Shown: one piece after another, positions 47,337-56,974 of the stretch | How the letters are laid out: each line of letters starts with the position of its first letter | Position numbering within the stretch: position 1 is the first letter of the stretch | NCBI GenBank assembly: GCA_035236585.1 | Contig: CP141132.1 | Coordinates: 25,441,445 to 25,505,444 of the forward strand | DNA from: Warburgia ugandensis | Taxonomy: Eukaryota > Streptophyta > Magnoliopsida > Canellales > Canellaceae | Direction: 5' to 3' | Length of the DNA stretch: 64,000 nt | Program-made: the position numbers and the translations under genes | The notes under the pieces: model-generated | Database searches by the model: none | What the model saw: only the letters and a program-made list of their open reading frames with translations | Told to the model about the DNA's origin: nothing

Positions 47337-48442
47337 TAGGTTTTTAGTGCCATTGTAGAGGAATCACAATGGATTTGTGGCTGGATCTTGATTTAGATTG
47401 TTTATCTTTAGTTGTAGTTTTAGGTTGAATTAAATTAGGGTTTTTTGTGTCATTCTTGATCATTTTGCTAATTCCTCAAAAATTGACATATCTTACTTAC
47501 TTTTGTGCAAGGGGTATTGGGTAAAGCTTCATCAACTTAATTGTCATTCCCATGCTTTCTTAGATTAGGAATTTGAGTGAAATTGTAGTGAGGCCCTATT
47601 ATAACTTATAATTTTTTTATTTCATTTTAAGTAGGTTGTAATAATAGAGGGCAAGTGTGGGGTATAGTGGCCCACACTTGATGGGCATAAATGCCATTGT
47701 ATGTTTCCCTCATTTTACATTATATTTCATAGCATAGTTGCATTTAGTATAGTTTGAATACTGATTGATAGTGTAATTCATATAGATTAGGGTCATTCAT
47801 CATAATTTTTGGATCTTAATTATGGTTGTTGCATTAGTTGTGCATATGTCTAAACCTTGGCTAGATAGCATGTAGGAGGCATTAGTTTATTTATGTTGTA
47901 TTGCATTTCACGTTTACTGCTTTACAGTGAATGGAACACATTGATAGTAAGGGCCCTACAAGAACCCTTACTAGACAAGGACTAGATTTCATTACCAGAC
48001 CCTTAGCACACCTAGGAGGTTTGAGGTCAAGATATATTTCCCATGGAATTTAAGCATATCTAGTTAGAAGTCATGACTTAAACGGATGTACACACACATG
48101 AACTTTGAGAGATAACTAGAATAAAATGTCATTAGTATGTGGATGGTTTGTAAAATGGTCAATCTTCTCCACTAAGTTATGAAAAACAAGTAGATTGCTA
48201 ATGAATACGGATTCTCTAAGAAAAAATAGGGGACTCAACCTTAGTGAATATTGTGGGTATATTCACTACAAATGCTTACAAGGCCTAACTCATCCACTAG
48301 GGGTAGCCTAGGGGTTTGAGGGCTTGTTGCATGTGCTAAATGCAATAGTAAGTACCTACGAAAGTGACACTTTGTACCTATTTTTGTAAAGTGATTTTTT
48401 GAAAGTTTTGCTTGGGAATAGAAAAATACTAGCTGGGAGGTG
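47337..48442 (+). other. Athila-4 internal region without coding sequence
   Basis: The primer site TAGTGCCATTGTAGAGGA (47345-47362) is badly decayed. A short frame at 47931-48050 starts M-E-H-I-D-S-K-G-P-T-R-T and ends at a stop; its DNA matches the conserved Athila leader block. About 48275-48365 matches the Athila-3 3' region, and AGCTGGGAGG (48431-48440) is the polypurine tract. The deletion junction lies between about 48060 and 48270. Confidence 0.65.
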
Positions 48443-48945
48443 TGATAAGTTCTTAATTTTGCATAAAAACCACCCAATTAGTACCCATGTGTTACAACTT
48501 ATAGTGTTAAATTAGGATTTTTAGACAAAAATTCGTAACACAAGCATTTTTTGACCTAATAACTCAAAATTTTGATATTTTGTAGGTCCAAAGGCTAATT
48601 CAAGGTAAGAATGTGATTAATGTTAAGTTTTAGAAATTAATTATAATTTTTTTTGTTTGTAGGAAGAGAGATGATGGTCCAAAGGCCAATATCGTTTCAG
48701 ATAAATATTGAAGATCAAGATCAAAAGATTGATTCAAAGCCTCAAATCATCAATCCCACATGAGATCAAGGGAAAGACCATCTTATGGGCCATTAATGGA
48801 TATGATTAAAGGAACTAAAGATGGCCAAAGTTGGCCTATGAAGTAAGCCATGCATTTCCACCATCTTTTGGATGGGAGCCATCAAGCCACCTTAGCCATA
48901 TAAGCCATGAAAGAAGGTGTCAAGCTAAGGAATTCAAGAAAAATC
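48443..48945 (+). repeat. Athila-4 3' LTR, truncated
   Basis: It starts TGATAAGTTCTTAATTTTGC and follows the 5' LTR until 48945, where TGTCATGCCCGAG of the family B LTR begins. The rest should lie beyond that element, outside the window. Confidence 0.75.
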
Positions 48946-49321
48946 TGTCATGCCCGAGCAATTTACACTATTTTTAACAAAAATGAATTGGACATTCTAT
49001 AGGAAATGAAAAGTTCCCTTTTTGGAGATAAAGGTATTTTGGTCATTTCACTATTCACCCTGACTGGACCCAGAAATTTGGTCCTGAGAGTAGTACCCTT
49101 AGGAGCACCTTGGAAAAAGGAATGCAACAAGACCAAAATTACTCAAAATGGAGTTAAAATGAGCAAGTTATGGCCCTTTGAAGTTCAAGGGCAAAAGTGT
49201 AATTTACATTAAAAATGGATTTAGCCTGAGAAACACAGGGACCCGTTTTGATACAGGCACCCCTCTTCTTCAACCTCCTAGAGGGTTCTAGAACAGCGGT
49301 GTGTAGGGGAGAAACCATCAT
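48946..49321 (+). repeat. Family B right copy, 5' LTR segment 1
   Basis: It starts TGTCATGCCCGAGCAATTTA, then aligns with the starts of the element A LTR and the LTR at 1076 ('GGCATTTTGGTCATTTCAC'-like blocks). It stops at 49321, where element A begins, and continues at 59138 with 'GCCATTCTGGAGGTTTCTTC'. The LTR is therefore split by the nested insertion. Confidence 0.8.
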
Positions 49322-49642
49322 TGTAATGACTCCAATTTTGTAATATTGAAATTCAAAGTTGAGCAATGAAAAGATCAGTTTTTGAAGATAAGGGCATTTT
49401 AGTCATTTCACTATTCACCTTGAATGAACCCAGAAATTTGGTCCTGAAAATGGTACCATTAGGTGCGTCTCGGAAAAAGGAATCCAACAAGACCAAAATC
49501 ACCCAAAACGGAGTTAAAATGAGCAAGTTATGGCCCTTTGAAGTTTAGGGGCAAAAATATAATTTTTATTAAAAAACGGATTTAGCCTACAAAACACAGG
49601 GGCCTGTTTTGATACGGGCACTCTTCACCTTCAACCTCTAAA

Positions 49643-49738
49643 GGGTTCTAGAACGGCGGTGATTGGAGGAGAAATCACCACCATTCTAGAGGTTTCTCCA
49701 CCGCCATTCAAAGGCGGTGAGAGCCCCCTCTAGAACCC
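49643..49738. repeat. Inverted-repeat cluster upstream of the LTR TATA box
   Basis: Outer arms GGGTTCTAGA (49643-49652) and TCTAGAACCC (49729-49738) are perfect. Inside are GGTGATT/AATCACC (49658-49679) and ACCGCC-ATTCAAA-GGCGGT (49700-49718). The cluster ends 12 bases before TATAAATA. Similar arms occur in the other Tekay-like LTRs. Confidence 0.75.
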
Positions 49739-49749
49739 TCTCATAGCTC

Positions 49750-49757
49750 TATAAATA
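49750..49757 (+). promoter_or_regulatory. Element A 5' LTR TATA box
   Basis: TATAAATA in GCTCTATAAATAGAGCTC, position-conserved in four LTRs of the window. It is the expected promoter for the element's genomic RNA. Confidence 0.75.
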
Positions 49758-51577
49758 GAGCTCTTGGCGCCTCTAATGGCAGCCCAAAATGTTGAAGGAA
49801 ACCCATTGTGGAGGAGTGACCTAGAGGAAAAATAAGGAGAAAAACCCAACAACGAGCCAGGTACGCCCAAGATCCCTCAAAACTCATCTTCATAGTAGAT
49901 CTAGGATCAATTTCCCTAGGTTTCTGCATGAAAAACCATGCAAAATGGAGCCCTGGAGAGCCACCAAGGACCCAGGGACGTCCCTTGGGCCGCACTGGTT
50001 CGATAGGGTCGAACCAAGGTGTCCTGAGGACACCCCGGTTCCCCAACGAACAGGACGTTCCAGTTGAAACATCCCACGTCGACTGCATTTGAAAAACCAA
50101 ATGGGCACATTCGGGGACGTGCCAGCAAAAGAGACAGTTGGGCGGGAAAACTCAGCGCGTTTGCAGACGCTCCCGCTGAGGCGCACACCGCAGACGCGCT
50201 GCGCGCTAGCGATGCGGGTTTTCTCATTTCTTAAGGAAGCTAGGGCGCATGACACTGACACGCAGTGCCCTAGCATTCCGTCCTTTCACTTTTAAGACCC
50301 CTATGTATGTGCAACACTAAAACGCTTATAACTTGAGATCTAGAGCTCCGATTGAGGCACATCAGAAGGCGTTGTGTCTATGTCGACAACGCAGACACAT
50401 ACAAACTATAAAATCCACAATTAAAGCCCAATCAAAGGTGGACATGACCCTTAGAATATGATGGTGGCATGTGACCGCTAAACCTTTGGAAAACTAATGA
50501 TACCAAGGCCCAATTAGGACCTTAGGACACCCATAGGCATAGGGATGGACCCCTAATGCCTAAGTAATAAGACCAACCACTCTAAATCCCATAAAAGATG
50601 GGCCAAACTAACCTTGATTCCCCAAACCATGTTCAGGAGCGTACGAGGAAAAAAGGGTTAACGCGACCTATCTAGGTAGGTGCTCTATCATTACTAGATT
50701 CTTTTAAAAGAACTATTATTGTTTTGAGAACATATGTTTTAAGTATATGACTTGTTTAGCATGACTTAATTCAGCATGCATGTGATAAATGCTTTATGTA
50801 TAGACGTGTTTTGTAAATAATTGTATATACGTTGTGCATAGATATGTTTTGCAAACTATTGCATACATCGCATGATTTGTGAGCATTAAGTTCTGGAAAA
50901 AGTTGCATGTCCTTGAGGGTTGCCAAAAGATGCTGGAGTGCCGAGGGCCAGGCAGTTGTGAGGGAGCCAAAGAGGACAGATTTTGAAAAGAGGTTTTTGG
51001 CTTATTTGATCTTATGTGATTTGGGTTAGTAAGCCCCTGGGTGCTATGCCGAGGGGTCTGGGTTGGCCACCCAGCCTCTACCACTACTAGGTGGAATGGG
51101 TACCACGCCCAAAAAAGGGAATGTCCCTATGTCAACGGCATGTGGTACAGGGGGCTACCACTGGTGTCACGGCACTAGGTTGATGTGTCATATGCCCCGT
51201 GGAGGTTATGATGCTGTGTCCTCAAGTACCCGGGGACCACATGGCGGGGAGGTCATGGGCATAGTTTGAACCCTATGGTTTGATAATTTATGTGCATTTC
51301 ATATGGCATGATATGAGGTTGGTCGACCATACCATACTAGATATCCATGAGTTGGATTCAATGAAGCATCGTATGCATATCATAATGTTATGATATATAT
51401 ATATGATACTTTCGATTTTGGATTATGTGCATCCTTTAAGTCGTTAGTATTTCATTTTGACAATGGATTTTAATATTGATATTGAGCTTGAGTATTCAGA
51501 CATGCACATGTTTTGAAAGAACATATGATTTTAAAACATCTCATGCATTATAAAACTAGTAGTGATAGGCTCCTACT

Positions 51578-51594
51578 GAGTATAGTATATACTC
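51578..51594 (+). other. Conserved LTR hairpin, element A 5' LTR
   Basis: GAGTATA-GTA-TATACTC, 350 bases before the LTR end. Confidence 0.6.
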
Positions 51595-51948
51595 ACCCAA
51601 TCCTCAACATTTTTTAGATACCAAGTAAATACTTAAGGGCAAGGAACGCTTGTGCTAGGAACCACCCAGACTAAGTACAAGTAAGTAAAACCCCTACCTT
51701 ATCTTTCAGTGTTACTTGATTATAGTTACTCTCTAATAGCTGGGGCCGTGGCTAACACTTTCTTGGGAACAATATTGATTTAAAATTTGCCATGGCTAGA
51801 TAATTTGAGAATGTGTTTTGACACTCGGGGTTTTTATGAAAGATTGTTTTCCAAAAGAAAAAGATTTTCATGCATTTCATACTTATAAAACAAGGGATCT
51901 CGCCTGTTTATCAAAATTGCATCATATAAAAACCCAGGTCGTCATAGT

Positions 51949-51960
51949 TGGTATCAGAGC
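51949..51960 (+). other. Element A primer binding site (initiator Met-tRNA)
   Basis: TGGTATCAGAGC is the exact complement of the last 12 bases of plant initiator Met-tRNA with CCA. It lies four bases after the LTR end. Confidence 0.9.
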
Positions 51961-52086
51961 GCGGTTTAACATTACTCACAGCCCAGTTATGAGGAGAATA
52001 ACTTATAATCAAGTTTCATCCATGAAAGAGTAAGGGGTAATAGGATAACACAAACTAAGATTTGATGAATTACCTTATGATTACAG

Positions 52087-53097
52087 GTGCCTAGGAAGAA
52101 AGGAAGCAATGCTCCAAGACCTGAAGCCCCACCAGTGGAATCCACTGGGTCGGGCAACGGGATGGCTAAGTTATTCCAACAATTCTTACAAAATATGGGA
52201 CAATACATAATTAGTCAAAGCCAAACCTCCACCACAGGAGATCCTTCCCCTGATAAAGTAATAGATAGGATTAAGGTTCAGTTAGAAAGGTTTCAGAAAC
52301 TAGCTCCCTCATTCACAGGAGAAGATGAAGCATCTACAGCTGAAAAATGGTTAATTGACATTGAAAAGATATTTAAAGCCATGAACATAGCTGAAGAAAG
52401 AAAAGTACCCATGGCCACATTTGTGTTTAGGGGAGAGGCTACCTTTTGGTGGGAAACAGCAGAAAGAACTTATTTTGATCAGCAAGAAACAATAGGATGG
52501 GAAGAGTTTAAAAAGGTCTTTAACAACAAATATTATCCTAAACATATAAGGAAATAGAAGGAAAAGGAATTTATGGACTTAGAACAAGGAAATATGACCA
52601 TCCAACAGTATGGAAGTAGATTCATTAGCCTCCGAAGATTTGCACCACGTGCTTGTGCTGATGAGGAAGATGCGGCCGAAAGATTTGTAGATGGACTCAA
52701 CCTAGGACTCAGGAACAGAGTTCTAGGTTTCCAACCTTCCACCGTAGCCAAGGCAGTAGAGATGGCCTCCCTATACGAAAAAGATTACCAAAGGAATCAG
52801 GCGATGAAGGAAACTAAGAACATCAACACCATGAGAAACAAAGGAAAGAGACCATTTCAATCATCTAGACCCAGGCCACCTTTCAAGAAGCCGTTTGAAA
52901 ACAAGGGAAGAAGACTAGACTGGAAAACATGCCCTAAGTGTAACAGGAGTCATTTAGGCAAAACATGTCCTATTTTCAACATCACTTGCTATCTTTGTGG
53001 AGAACCAGGACATTTTGCTAGGGATTGTCCAAAAGGAAAAGTACAAGAGCATAAAGAAGAACAAGTTCCAAAAAGCCAAGGATGTGTCTTTGCCCTC
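52087..53097 (+). pseudogene. Element A gag
   Basis: The structural protein that would package the RNA. Numbering from 52087, the gag core lies at residues about 70-200 (F-T-G-E-D-E, A-E-K-W-L, E-R-K-V, F-R-G-E-A-T-F-W-W-E, then R-F-I-S-L-R-R-F-A-P). A first knuckle C-P-K-C-N-R-S-H-L-G-K-T-C starts at residue 282 and a canonical one, C-Y-L-C-G-E-P-G-H-F-A-R-D-C, at residue 301. There is an in-frame TAG at 52555-52557. No ATG begins the frame: a stop (52078-52080) is followed by TTACAG and GTG-CCT-AGG at 52087; the first ATG is 52162. Either the start codon is mutated or the true start differs. Size and order fit Tekay gag. Confidence 0.9.
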
Positions 53098-53748
53098 ACT
53101 TCCAGTCAAGCCCAAGCTTCAAATGTAGTCGTTGAAGGTATTCTTTCTATCTATGATACACCTGCTAAAGTTCTATTTGACATAGGCTCCACTCATTCTT
53201 TCATATCCCGGGAATTTGCATCATCCTTGGACATTATACCATAAGACCTAGACTTCACTCTAGAAGTCATGACTCCTGTAGGCCAGGCACTTCCCACCTA
53301 TTCTTATCTCCAGGATGTCCCCATTTTGATCAAGGACCAATTGCTACATGACAACCTTATCCACTTAGATATGAATGACTTCGACATCATCCTAGGTATG
53401 GATTGGCTAGCCTTTCATCAAGCCTTTGTTGATTGCCACCATAAACGTGTCACTTTTACCCTACCTAATGGAGACACTTTCACCCTCAAAGGAAGAAAGG
53501 ATTATTCTGGAGCGTGTGTTATTTCTGCCATGAAAGCAGTTAAGCACATTGCTCAAGGATTCTCCTTCTTCTTAGCTAAGATTGAATCTGTCGAAAGTCC
53601 CCAACCAAAGCTAGAGGATGTCGAGGTAGTCCGAGAATTGCCTGATGTATTCCCTGAGAACTTACCAGGTCTACCTCCGCCAAGGGAAATTGAGTTTATC
53701 ATTGATCTTATACTTGGTACTTCCCCCATTTCCAAAGCTCCTTATTGA
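53098..53748 (+). pseudogene. Element A aspartic protease and linker
   Basis: The protease core V-L-F-D-I-G-S-T-H-S-F-I-S has its catalytic Asp at residue 365 (53179-53181). A second conserved part, D-F-D-I-I-L-G-M-D-W-L, and R-V-T-F-T-L-P follow, as in chromovirus proteases. The linker to RT ends with L-P-G-L-P-P-P-R-E-I-E-F. In-frame stops are TAA at 53242-53244 and TGA at 53746-53748; the second sits where the family has a conserved Arg, which fits CGA to TGA. The protease would cut the Gag-Pol polyprotein. Confidence 0.85.
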
Positions 53749-54540
53749 ATGGCTCTTGCAGAACTAAGAGAACTGAAGACCCAGTTACAGGAACTACTTG
53801 ACAAAGGGTTCATACAACCTAGTGTATCTCCGTGGGGAGCTCCAGTCCTTTTTGTTAAGAAAAAGGATGGCTCCATGAGATTGTGCGTAGACTATCGGAT
53901 GCTGAATAGGGTCACCATTAAAAATAAGTACCCTCTTCCCCGAATTGATGATCTTTTCGATCAACTTCAGTCAGCCAGAGTCTTCTCTAAGATTGATCTA
54001 CGATCCGGGTACCATCAACTTTGAGTTAGAGAAGAAGATATCCCCAACACAGCCTTCAGGACCCGATACGACCATTATGAATTCAAAGTGATGTCCTTTG
54101 GTTTAACTAATGCTCCAGCTGCGTTTATGGACCTTATGAATAGGGTGTTCAAGGAGTACTTAGATAAATTCATCATAGTGTTTGTGGATGATATCTTAAT
54201 ATATTCTGAAACTCCTGAAGACCATAAGGAACATCTAAGGATAACATTAAGCACCCTACAAGCACACAAGTTATATGCAAAATTTAGTAAGTGTGTGTTT
54301 TGGCTGGAAAAGGTTAATTTCTTAGGACACATTATTTCTCAAGATGGCATAGCAGTTGACCTCACTAAGGTTGAATCAGTACAGAATTGGGAAAGACCTA
54401 AGATGGTGACAGAAATAAGAAGCTTCTTAGGACTTGTCGGATATTACAGGAGATTCATCAAAGGTTTTTCACAAATTGCTTTACCTCTAACTAAGCTGAC
54501 CAGGAAAGACACAAGATTTGAATGGACTGATAAATGCGAG
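53749..54540 (+). pseudogene. Element A reverse transcriptase
   Basis: It copies the element's RNA into DNA. Motifs in order: [59 protein letters not shown], and the polymerase site F-V-D-D at residues 699-702 (54181-54192), fully kept. Then N-F-L-G-H-I-I-S and [11 protein letters not shown]. One in-frame TGA at 54022-54024 falls at a conserved Arg position (CGA to TGA). Otherwise the domain is intact and in frame. Confidence 0.92.
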
Positions 54541-54960
54541 GAAAGCTTCCAGGAACTAAAAAGAAGGTTAACTATAGCACCTGTCCTTACCTTACCTTCT
54601 GGAAGTGGCGGATTTGAGATATACAGCGATGCCTTGCAACAAGGGCTAAGCTGCGTACTTATGCAACATGGGAAGGTAATCACTTATGCTTCTTGACAAC
54701 TCAAGAAGCATGAAGTCAATTACCCAACCCATGACTTGGAATTAGTGGCCATAGTCTTTGCCTTGCGAATCTGGAGACATTATTTATATGGGGAAAAGTT
54801 TGAAGTTTTTACAAATCACAAGAGTCTTAAATATATCTTTTCCCAACAAGACTTAAACATGAGACAAAGAAGATGGATGGAATACTTAAAAGACTATGAC
54901 TTCTCCATTCATTATCACCTTGGAAAAGCTAATGTGGTAGCTGATGCATTAAGCAGAAAA
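54541..54960 (+). pseudogene. Element A RNase H
   Basis: It removes the RNA strand after copying. The first acidic residue is in I-Y-S-D-A (Asp 848), the second in D-L-E-L (Glu 885). The third site, normally T-D-H-K-S-L, reads T-N-H-K-S-L: Asp 910 is Asn (54814-54816), a G-to-A change that should abolish activity. An in-frame TGA at 54694-54696 again replaces an Arg position. The domain ends with Y-H-L-G-K-A-N-V-V-A-D-A-L-S-R. Confidence 0.9.
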
Positions 54961-56270
54961 ACCCAAGGGATGTGTGCAAGTTTATTAACTAAGAGATGGA
55001 AGCTATTACAAGAAGTAATCACATGGAAACCAAACATAAGTAAGCACAAGATCATTATGGCAGGTCTAACAATAAAGTCGGCTGTTAATGAAAAGGTTAA
55101 ACAAGAACAGGAAGAAGATCTAGATATACAAGCTTTCATAGGAAAACCAGGGTTTACAAAAAGGGAAGATGGTAGCATTTACATGCAAGGAAGATTAGTG
55201 GTACCGGCTAATGAAGAGTTAAGACAAGAAATCTTAAAAGAGGCTCATCGGTCTAAGTATACTATACACCCAGGAGGGATTAAGATGTATCATGACTTAA
55301 AGAAACAATATTGGTGGGATGGTATGAAAAGAGACATAGGGGAATTTGTGGCAAAGTGTTTAACATGTCAACAAGTAAAGGCTGAACATCAAAGACCTGC
55401 AGGATTGTTACAACCCCTTGAGTTACCCGAATGGAAATGGAACCATATTACAATGGACTTCATCGTAGGGCTACCTAGGACCTCTAAGGGTCATGACATG
55501 ATCTGGGTAATTGTTGATAGATTAACTAAGACAGCCCATTTCCTTCCTATACGTCATACCCAATCCATTGACATCCTAGCTCAGCTGTACATCAAAGAGA
55601 TAGTAAGTCTACATGGTATAGCCCTTAGTATCACTTCAGATAGGGATAGCCGCTTCACTTCGTAACTCTGGAAGTCTGTCCCAAAATCCTTAGGATCTTC
55701 CTTGAACTATAGCACAGCCTTCCATCCATAGACCGATGGACAGTCAGAGCGCACAATCCAGATAGTCGAAGATATGTTGCGAACTTGTGCCCTTGATTGG
55801 AAGCAAAGCTGGGATGAAAACCTACTGCTAGTCGAGTTGGCGTACAACAATAGCTTTCAATCAAGCATTGGCATGGTTCCATACAAGGCGCTCTATGGGA
55901 GACCCTGTCAATTACCCACCAGTTGGGGTAAAGTTGGAGAGTCCAGGGTGCTACAGTCCGAGTTGGTAGAGCAATGTGCCGAGAAGGTCAAACTCATAAG
56001 AAGACACCTCCTCACAGCTCAAAGCCACCAAAAGAGCTATGCTGATCAAAGGAGGAGACCATTGGAATTTGACATAGGAGAGCACGTTTTCCTGAAGATA
56101 TCTCCCACTAAAGGATTTATGAGGTTCGGTATCAAAGGCAAGCTTAGTCCTTGTTACATAGGACCTTTCGAAATCCTAGAGAAAGTGGGAAAAGTGGCCT
56201 ACAGGATCGCACTACCCCCTCAACTATCTGAAGTGCATAACGTATTCCATGTATCTATGCTAAGGAGGTA
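54961..56270 (+). pseudogene. Element A integrase
   Basis: It inserts the DNA copy. The HHCC zinc domain is complete (H-R-S-K-Y, H-P-G-G, then C-L-T-C). The catalytic triad is kept: Asp 1124 in T-M-D-F-I-V-G (55456), Asp 1185 in S-D-R-D-S-R-F (55639) and Glu 1221 in G-Q-S-E-R (55747), with 35 residues between the last two. In-frame stops TAA at 55663-55665 and TAG at 55729-55731 lie between those two residues; the latter replaces Gln in H-P-Q-T-D-G. The C-terminal G-P-F motif is at residue 1359. Confidence 0.92.
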
Positions 56271-56490
56271 CGTGCCTGACCTTGCTCATGTCATCAACCA
56301 GGTACCCATAGAGTTGACGGAGGATCTCAAGCTAGAGACAAGACCAGTTGAGATCCGGGATCGTAAGAGTAAGCAGCTGCCGAACAAGGACATACCCTTA
56401 GTCAAAGTTTTGTGGAGAAATGCGCACATGGAAGAAGAGACTTGGGAACCGGAGTCAGAAATGCGAGAAAAGTACCCCGAGATCTTTTGA
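56271..56490 (+). pseudogene. Element A chromodomain tail
   Basis: After the integrase, P-V-E-I-R-D-R-K, I-P-L-V-K-V-L-W-R-N, E-E-E-T-W-E-P-E and M-R-E-K-Y-P-E-I-F form the C-terminal chromodomain of Tekay-like chromoviruses. In this class the domain is thought to guide integration to particular chromatin. The first aromatic-cage residue is absent, as usual in this plant type. The frame ends with TGA at 56488-56490, then 34 bases before the polypurine tract. Confidence 0.85.
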
Positions 56491-56524
56491 CTGTATATAG
56501 TAGAATTTTGGGGGAAAAATTCTC

Positions 56525-56539
56525 TGAAGGGGGTAAGAA
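56525..56539 (+). other. Element A polypurine tract
   Basis: TGAAGGGGGTAAGAA directly before the 3' LTR; it would prime plus-strand DNA. Confidence 0.85.
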
Positions 56540-56966
56540 TGTAATGACTCCAATTTTGTAATATTGAAATTCCAAGTTAAGCAATGAAAAGATCAATTTT
56601 TGAAGATAAGGGCATTTTAGTCATTTCACGATTTACCTTGACTGAACCCAGAAATTTGGTCCTAAAAATGCTACCATTAGGTGCGTCTCAGAAAAAGGAA
56701 TCCAACGAGACCAAAATTACCCAAAGCGGAGTTAAAATGAGCAAGTTATGGCCCTTTGAAGTTTAGGGGCAAAAATGTAATTTTTATTAAAAAAGGATTT
56801 AGCCTGCAAAACACAGGGGCCCGTTTTGATACGGGCACCCTTCATCTTCAACCTCTAGAGGGTTCGAGAATGGCGGTGATTGGAGGAAAAATCACCGCCA
56901 ATCTGGGGGTTTCTCCACTGCCATTCAAAGGCGGTGAGAGCCCCCTCTAGAACCCTCTCATAGCTC

Positions 56967-56974
56967 TATAAATA
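56967..56974 (+). promoter_or_regulatory. Element A 3' LTR TATA box
   Basis: TATAAATA, a copy of the 5' LTR promoter. If active it would read into the downstream family B LTR. Confidence 0.65.

Larger units (their letters stand above)
45127..48945 (+). mobile_element. Athila-4, coding-deleted Athila derivative
   Basis: A 5' LTR (45127-47336), only 1.1 kb of internal sequence (47337-48442) and a 3' LTR cut off at 48945 by the family B LTR. The inside keeps the primer site, part of the leader and the 3' non-coding end but no gag or pol. It is therefore an internal-deletion derivative that would depend on proteins from full elements. Confidence 0.75.
49322..51944 (+). repeat. Element A 5' LTR (2623 bp)
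   Basis: It starts TGTAATGACTCC and ends CCAGGTCGTCA. It is very similar to the 3' LTR, with about 16 differences in the first 300 aligned bases, and has 27-28 extra bases near 51765-51795 missing from the 3' copy. It carries an inverted-repeat cluster (49643-49738), a TATA box (49750), a CpG-rich part (about 49960-50280) and the conserved hairpin (51578). The antisense ORFs at 49741-50276 recur in the 3' LTR only because the LTRs are copies. Confidence 0.9.

Noticed and set aside
49741-50276. Overlapping reverse-strand ORFs of up to 128 codons, repeated at 57108-57494
   Set aside because: They lie antisense in the CpG-rich part of both element A LTRs. They recur because the LTRs are copies, and they show no domain.
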